Part shown: piece by piece, positions 59,475-64,000 of the stretch | How positions within the stretch are numbered: the first letter of the stretch is position 1 | Layout: the number at the start of each line of letters is the position of its first letter | DNA from: Klebsormidium nitens | Taxonomy: Eukaryota; Streptophyta; Klebsormidiophyceae; Klebsormidiales; Klebsormidiaceae | NCBI GenBank assembly: GCA_000708835.1 | Contig: DF237005.1 | Span: forward strand, 39,943 to 103,942 | Reading direction: 5' to 3' | Length of the DNA stretch: 64,000 nucleotides | The notes under the pieces: model-generated | What the model saw: the letters and a program-made list of their open reading frames with translations, nothing else | Told to the model about the DNA's origin: nothing | Databases searched by the model: none | Translations under genes and position numbers: made by a program

Positions 59475-62400
59475 TCAGTGTTTGCAGAATGCTCTCAGAG
59501 TCTCGTCAAGTTTTGCCTTGTCGAAGTCGCCCGTAAACACGCAGTGCCCCAGACCTCCCTTCAGCAGAATCATCCTCAGCTTTCCATCCGCGACCTTCTT
59601 ATCGACAGCCATCCCTGACTTGAACTTTTCCACCGTCATTTCCGGAGGTGGGCGAATGGGCAGCTTTGCCCGTTCTATTAGGTTCACTGTCCGTTCGAGA
59701 AGAGCTTGGTCAATCCAGCCGAGCCTGTGTGACAAGTCAGCGGCCATGACCATGCCGGCGGCAACCGCTTCCCCGTGGAACCAACCCCCGTACCCGAGCC
59801 CCGACTCAATTGCCTGCAAAAAACACGGGGTCAAACGTTGATGGCTTACGACGAAGAAACTGGGGGACATCTTACCACCCTTTTTTACCGACTTTGGAAA
59901 CAGGGACCATTATGATATCGACGAAGGGCTTTGAAGCGAAAGGAACGCGACTGCGCTTTCGCAGCAAGTCAGATACAGGACGTTTTTCGACGCACCTCGG
60001 ACTCCGCGGGTCAAAACGTTAATCCAAGGGCAAGCGATACTTCGGCACTCTCGACAGAGCCAAATCCACCACACCAAAATATTGGGCCTCGGTCTAGGGC
60101 TACTTTGACAGGACGGAAACTTTGTCAGCCCCTTCAGTGGCAATACGAGCTTTCACCAACATGATTTGCTTGTAGTCGCCGAAAGGTGTTTACAGATCGA
60201 ACCTACCGGGAGCTAAAAACAATAATCTGCGTACGTTGCACTGGCGTTACAACGGACTGGCCTTTGTGCGTACTTCACACGTGTATTTGAGGGCACGGGA
60301 GAATCGGCCCCACCGCCATAGGCGACAAGTTTGACAAGCGAAGCTGCGCTCAACTTTCACAGACACTTGGCAGTCCTTCATTTCATATGGAAACAAGCAA
60401 CTCCATACGCCAACCGCGGGGAACAAGCGGAGATAGAAAAGGTGAGGGTGAGGGAGGACGGCTGAGGAGCACCCACGTGTCCGAACGTGTGGCCAAGATT
60501 CAAAGTTGCCCGGAGCCCAGCCTCCTTCTCGTCGGCAGCGACCACGTCAGCCTTGTCCTCGCACGACCGCTTGATGGCGTAGGTCAGCGCCTCTGGGTCC
60601 CTGTACAGAAGAACGGGCAAAAGGTTTGACAACTGATCAGTGAAGTAGAAATTTTTCTGTACTTTACTCCCAAGTGACCCCGCTAAGGTCGAAAACAATA
60701 TGGGGCATTACGTCTGTTAGGTCACCTGACATGGAAAACTTAACGGCGTAGATCAGTGAGTCAGATACTCACGTGACCAGAAAGGGGCGGAAGATTCAAT
60801 GACGGATCTGGAACGTGGGAGTGTCCCAAGCCGACTTTGCAACGTGCGGATGCCTGCTCTGCGGCGTTGCGTTTGATTCTAGAATGATGAAGAGCTCTAC
60901 GCAATCAAGTCGCTGTGAAAGCGCACTGTTGAATTTCCGAAAGTACAAAAGAACTGTGTGAAATCAAGTCTCACACAGTTAGTGCGTGCTCAGCGTATTG
61001 CTGAGTTTGTGCCATTGCGTCTGCTACTAAATATAGGATGGGGCGCGTAGTAGTTTGAGTCAGCGCGCGGCGATCCCGGCGAAATCAAAGAACCGACAGA
61101 TCGAAGTAAGGGTCCGCTATTGACAGAAAGTGGTCGTGAAAATTGGACTCTTTCGCGCCAGTCTAGCACAGTTAACCTTATAAACCGGGTACAAGTCCTA
61201 AAAGACGGTCAATAAGTCAAAGGTACAATCGACTCCCCAGCCCAAATGTTGATGCGGACCTCAAGCGGACCTCTTGACAAATCTTTAAAGCGGACCTCTT
61301 GACAAATCTTTACTTTCAAAGGAGAGCGCCGACTTTTCAATGGACGAAAGGCAGTGAGGTTTGGGGAGCCCGTCGACTTGCCTCGAAGTTCCTCATCGAC
61401 ACTTCGCAGAACTAACGAGAACTCAGTAATGACTGCCGGAAATTGCAACAGCGCAACTTTGAGAGGTTCACAACTAATCGTCCAATGCTTTGATCTTAGA
61501 AAGTCGGGGGTCAACTTCTCCAGCCATCGGCCGTCTGCCGTGCCTTCTCTTCAGCGCTGTGAATCGCTCCAGAATTTCCAAGAGAAATCTTATCCGCACC
61601 AAAACGAGCACCTGACCAACATGCTCCAACGCATCCTGCTAACGCTTCGTCGACAAAGTAAACATGTCTCGATGTAGTTGGAGCTCTTCTCCAACTTCTC
61701 TTGGTGAATGGCCCCAATCTACAGTCAAAAGCTACGGCTACCATGAAGAGCCTTTTCTCACCTGGCCATCAGCTTCTCCATGTTTTCTTCCAGCCACTCA
61801 AAGAATGGCGCGTCTCGGATCAGCCCATACTTGATGACCTCAGCGATGCCCGAGTACAACTCCTTGTCCGGCAGCGTGCTCAGTGTGTCTGTGTCAATGA
61901 GCACCGCCTGCGGCTGGTAGAACGCGCCGATCATGTTCTTTCCCAGGGGGTGGTTCACCCCCGTTTTCCCCCCCACGGAAGAATCAACCTGCATGGTTAG
62001 AGTGAAGACTTAGGTCCACGGCATGGATGCATTAAATGAGCACAATCGATGGCTTGTAGCACATGCTGACTGCTTTTCTCCCTCAGGGGGTCGTTTGCCC
62101 CTGTGGTCCATCCCACAGAAGAGTCAACCTGCATATGGTAAAGTAGGGGTTCGACGAAGAGTTGAACCAGTGTATCTTCTGGTGTCAATGAGCACTGTCT
62201 TTGACTCAAGACGCCATATCAAATGTTTCCTCAGGGCATGTTATAAATCTGTCGTAAACCCGAGAGGAGAATCGTTCTGAAAGCCGGATAAAAAGAGAGG
62301 GCATCAAAGCGTCAACTTTGACAACTACACCTTTTGACGTGAAGCATTATCCAGATTCAGCACCCCTTTGTGACACACGGCATGCCCCTCCTCTTCCGCC

Positions 62401-63490
62401 CAAAAGAAGATACTATATTGCATTGGATCAGCCTTCCCCTCCTGTCCTGTCCCGCAATTGCACTCAAAAGACAAGGAGTCGCAGAGTGTCCAGAGTGTTG
62501 GGACAAGGTGACCTTTTCGTTGGGCTAGATTGTGCAGAAAAGCATAACACAAACGAACCGGGGCTTCAAGGATGCTTGAGAAAGCGTCCTGAGACTGGAC
62601 CCGTAGCAATGTTGTCCCACTGGGAAAGAGCCTCATCAGTGAACAACACTGGGCAACTGACCAATCTCCACACACAGTGCACTTTCACCACCGCAAATGA
62701 GTGATCCTATTTGTCCCCATGAAGAGCGCCATCTACATAAACAACTCAATGTAAAGCTCTGCAAATGTACCTGCGCCATCAGCGTCGTTGGAATCTGGAT
62801 AAAGTTGACCCCCCTCAGGTACGACGCCGCCGCATACCCGCACATATCCCCGATCACGCCCCCACCCAGCGCCACAAATGTGCACCTCCGGTCTTGCCTG
62901 GTGGCAATTGCCTTGTCGTACACTTGCATCAGCACCTCGAGCGTCTTGTACTCCTCCCCATCAGGCAGTACCACCGTCTCAACCCTAACGTCATTTGATC
63001 CATTCTCGGTGAGCCCTGCGACGACCCTGTCCAAATAGAGCGGCTCCACCCTTGTGTTTGTGACCACTAGCACCTGCTTGCCCTTGACGTGCTTTCGCAG
63101 CAGATGGGGATGGTCCAACAGCTTTGGCGCAATATAGATGGGGTACCGCCGTGTGCCGAGCTCCACGTTGACGATGGTGGGGGAGAATGCGGTTTCAAAA
63201 GTGGTCATCGGGGGAGCTTCAACGGTGCAAGCCACCCTGGCACGACCCTGACGTCTTTGCCCTAGGCCCGAGGATTGCAACGTGAGAACAGTCCCTGGCA
63301 GAATGTTTGAAGTCGAAACAGGTTTCCTAGCCCGCCATGAGTTGGAGCGCAGGGTCTGGACGGCTTGAGTTTGAATGGAAGCAGCTGGGACAGCGTGAAG
63401 ATCAAGGTCTCTCTGTTGGAGAGAGGATGAAGAAGTGATTTGGCCAGAGAGGGAACCAACGGAAGCCGCAGACGCCCTGGCGGTAGCCAT
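59475..63490 (-). CDS. 3-dehydroquinate synthase, plastid shikimate pathway
   Basis: This enzyme converts DAHP to 3-dehydroquinate with NAD and a divalent metal, the second step of aromatic amino acid synthesis. Minus-strand exons: 63490-62771, 61988-61762, 60600-60477, 59813-59475; 469 residues. A Ser/Ala-rich transit peptide covers about the first 85 residues. The catalytic protein then has [13 protein letters not shown], the NAD-binding [55 protein letters not shown] and the metal-binding [12 protein letters not shown] with [13 protein letters not shown]. It is a stand-alone enzyme, as in plants, not part of a fungal-type AROM fusion. All residues of these motifs look intact. The intron before exon 2 carries a copy of that exon's edge. 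Confidence 0.95.
61264..61318. repeat. Short tandem duplication in dehydroquinate synthase intron 2
   Basis: Two direct copies of GCGGACCTCTTGACAAATCT, 25 bases apart, with a third partial GCGGACCTC just upstream at 61254. The repeat is non-coding and lies in the intron. Confidence 0.85.
62070..62140 (-). repeat. Copy of the 5' edge of dehydroquinate synthase exon 2 in intron 1
   Basis: CTCAGGGGGTCGTTTGCCCC, then CCCACAGAAGAGTCAACCTG repeats the exon 2 edge (61940-61990). On the minus strand it reads [15 protein letters not shown] against [15 protein letters not shown], and it keeps the CAG-GTTGA acceptor in the same phase. Loss of the GGKTG lysine means a protein using this copy would be inactive. 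Confidence 0.85.
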
Positions 63491-64000
63491 CCTTTCTGAA
63501 TTGGGGGCCTGCCAAGTGATTTCTGCCGAAGTTTCAGTCAGGCTAGACTCAGCAACGTATGTTGTTTGTATATTTGGGTGTATGGGATATAAGACGGCAG
63601 GTTATGACCAGTATTATTCACCCGGCGTATCGTCCCCGGGCAACTTTTGGAGCAAAGAGTCAGGGTAAAATGGATCGGTTGTTGTTAAACTTAGTCATAA
63701 GATACCGACTAACCGTGGTAAAGCGTATTCCTATACAAATACAGATTTTGTCCGATGCAATTCTGCTTGAAAACGTTTGTCTCGTCAGCGAAAGAGATGA
63801 GCACTGACTCTGAGAGAAGCAAGGAGCTGTGGCCCTGAAGCAGAATACTCAAAGCACGCCACACAAGAAGGCAAGCTCCCCAATTCAGCACCTCCATGGT
63901 GCATACAGGAGCTATAAAAGGATACTCCTTCCAGGAGTAATACTGCACATTCTCGCAATGCACAATGAATCTAAACACGTTGATGGAGCCCAACCGGTGG
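63491..64000. other. Upstream region of dehydroquinate synthase
   Basis: About 0.5 kb with no recognised gene. It should contain the promoter and 5' UTR of the minus-strand gene. GCTATAAAAGG occurs at about 63910 on the plus strand, a TATA-like sequence that would fit a plus-strand gene beyond the window rather than this one. Confidence 0.45.

Noticed and set aside
1-64000. CRISPR arrays, operons, ribosome binding sites, riboswitches
   Set aside because: The window is intron-rich eukaryotic nuclear DNA, and none of the tandem repeats has the repeat-spacer pattern of a CRISPR array.

Overview
The window is nuclear DNA from a plant-lineage eukaryote, most likely a streptophyte green alga (Klebsormidium-like; this is inference). 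Genes are split by many GT-AG introns of a few hundred bases. Several encoded proteins carry chloroplast transit or thylakoid-lumen signals, and the closest families I recognise are land-plant ones (CLD1, ISE2, FKBP18, AMT2, TOC75). Exon models were built by hand. For the eight spliced models (the orphan SNF2-type fragment included) every junction I list keeps the reading frame and uses GT/AG; one donor in the EF-hand gene remains ambiguous.

Layout: direct repeats and a foldback repeat element (1-838); TOC75 outer-envelope import channel (+, 1120-10092); a single-exon dual-specificity phosphatase (+, 12183-12812); an ER-type EF-hand protein ending in HDEF (-, 13746-19074); chlorophyll dephytylase CLD1 (+, 19995-24983); a small FAM32A-like protein (-, 26603-26920); an unrecognised coiled-coil gene (+, from 27578); the chloroplast RNA helicase ISE2 (-, 30439-41319); lumenal immunophilin FKBP18 (+, 41804-45456), head-to-head with ISE2; an orphan SNF2-type helicase C-terminal fragment (+, 47562-49035); an AMT2-type ammonium transporter (-, 51372-56889); and 3-dehydroquinate synthase (-, 59475-63490). 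Long stretches between genes show nothing I can identify beyond short repeats.

Five of the recognised products (TOC75, CLD1, ISE2, FKBP18, dehydroquinate synthase) act in or on the plastid: protein import, chlorophyll turnover, chloroplast RNA metabolism, lumenal protein folding and the shikimate pathway. They are not an operon and I see no reason to treat them as one pathway.

The most striking signal is structural. In six of the large genes, short pieces spanning an exon edge (the last or first 40-100 bases of an exon plus its splice site) recur one to three times as diverged tandem copies in the adjacent intron. Many copies keep a usable acceptor or donor and a readable peptide. This repeats at eleven or so independent exon edges and looks like an ongoing process of intron growth by tandem duplication across splice sites, creating decoy splice sites and possible alternative exons.
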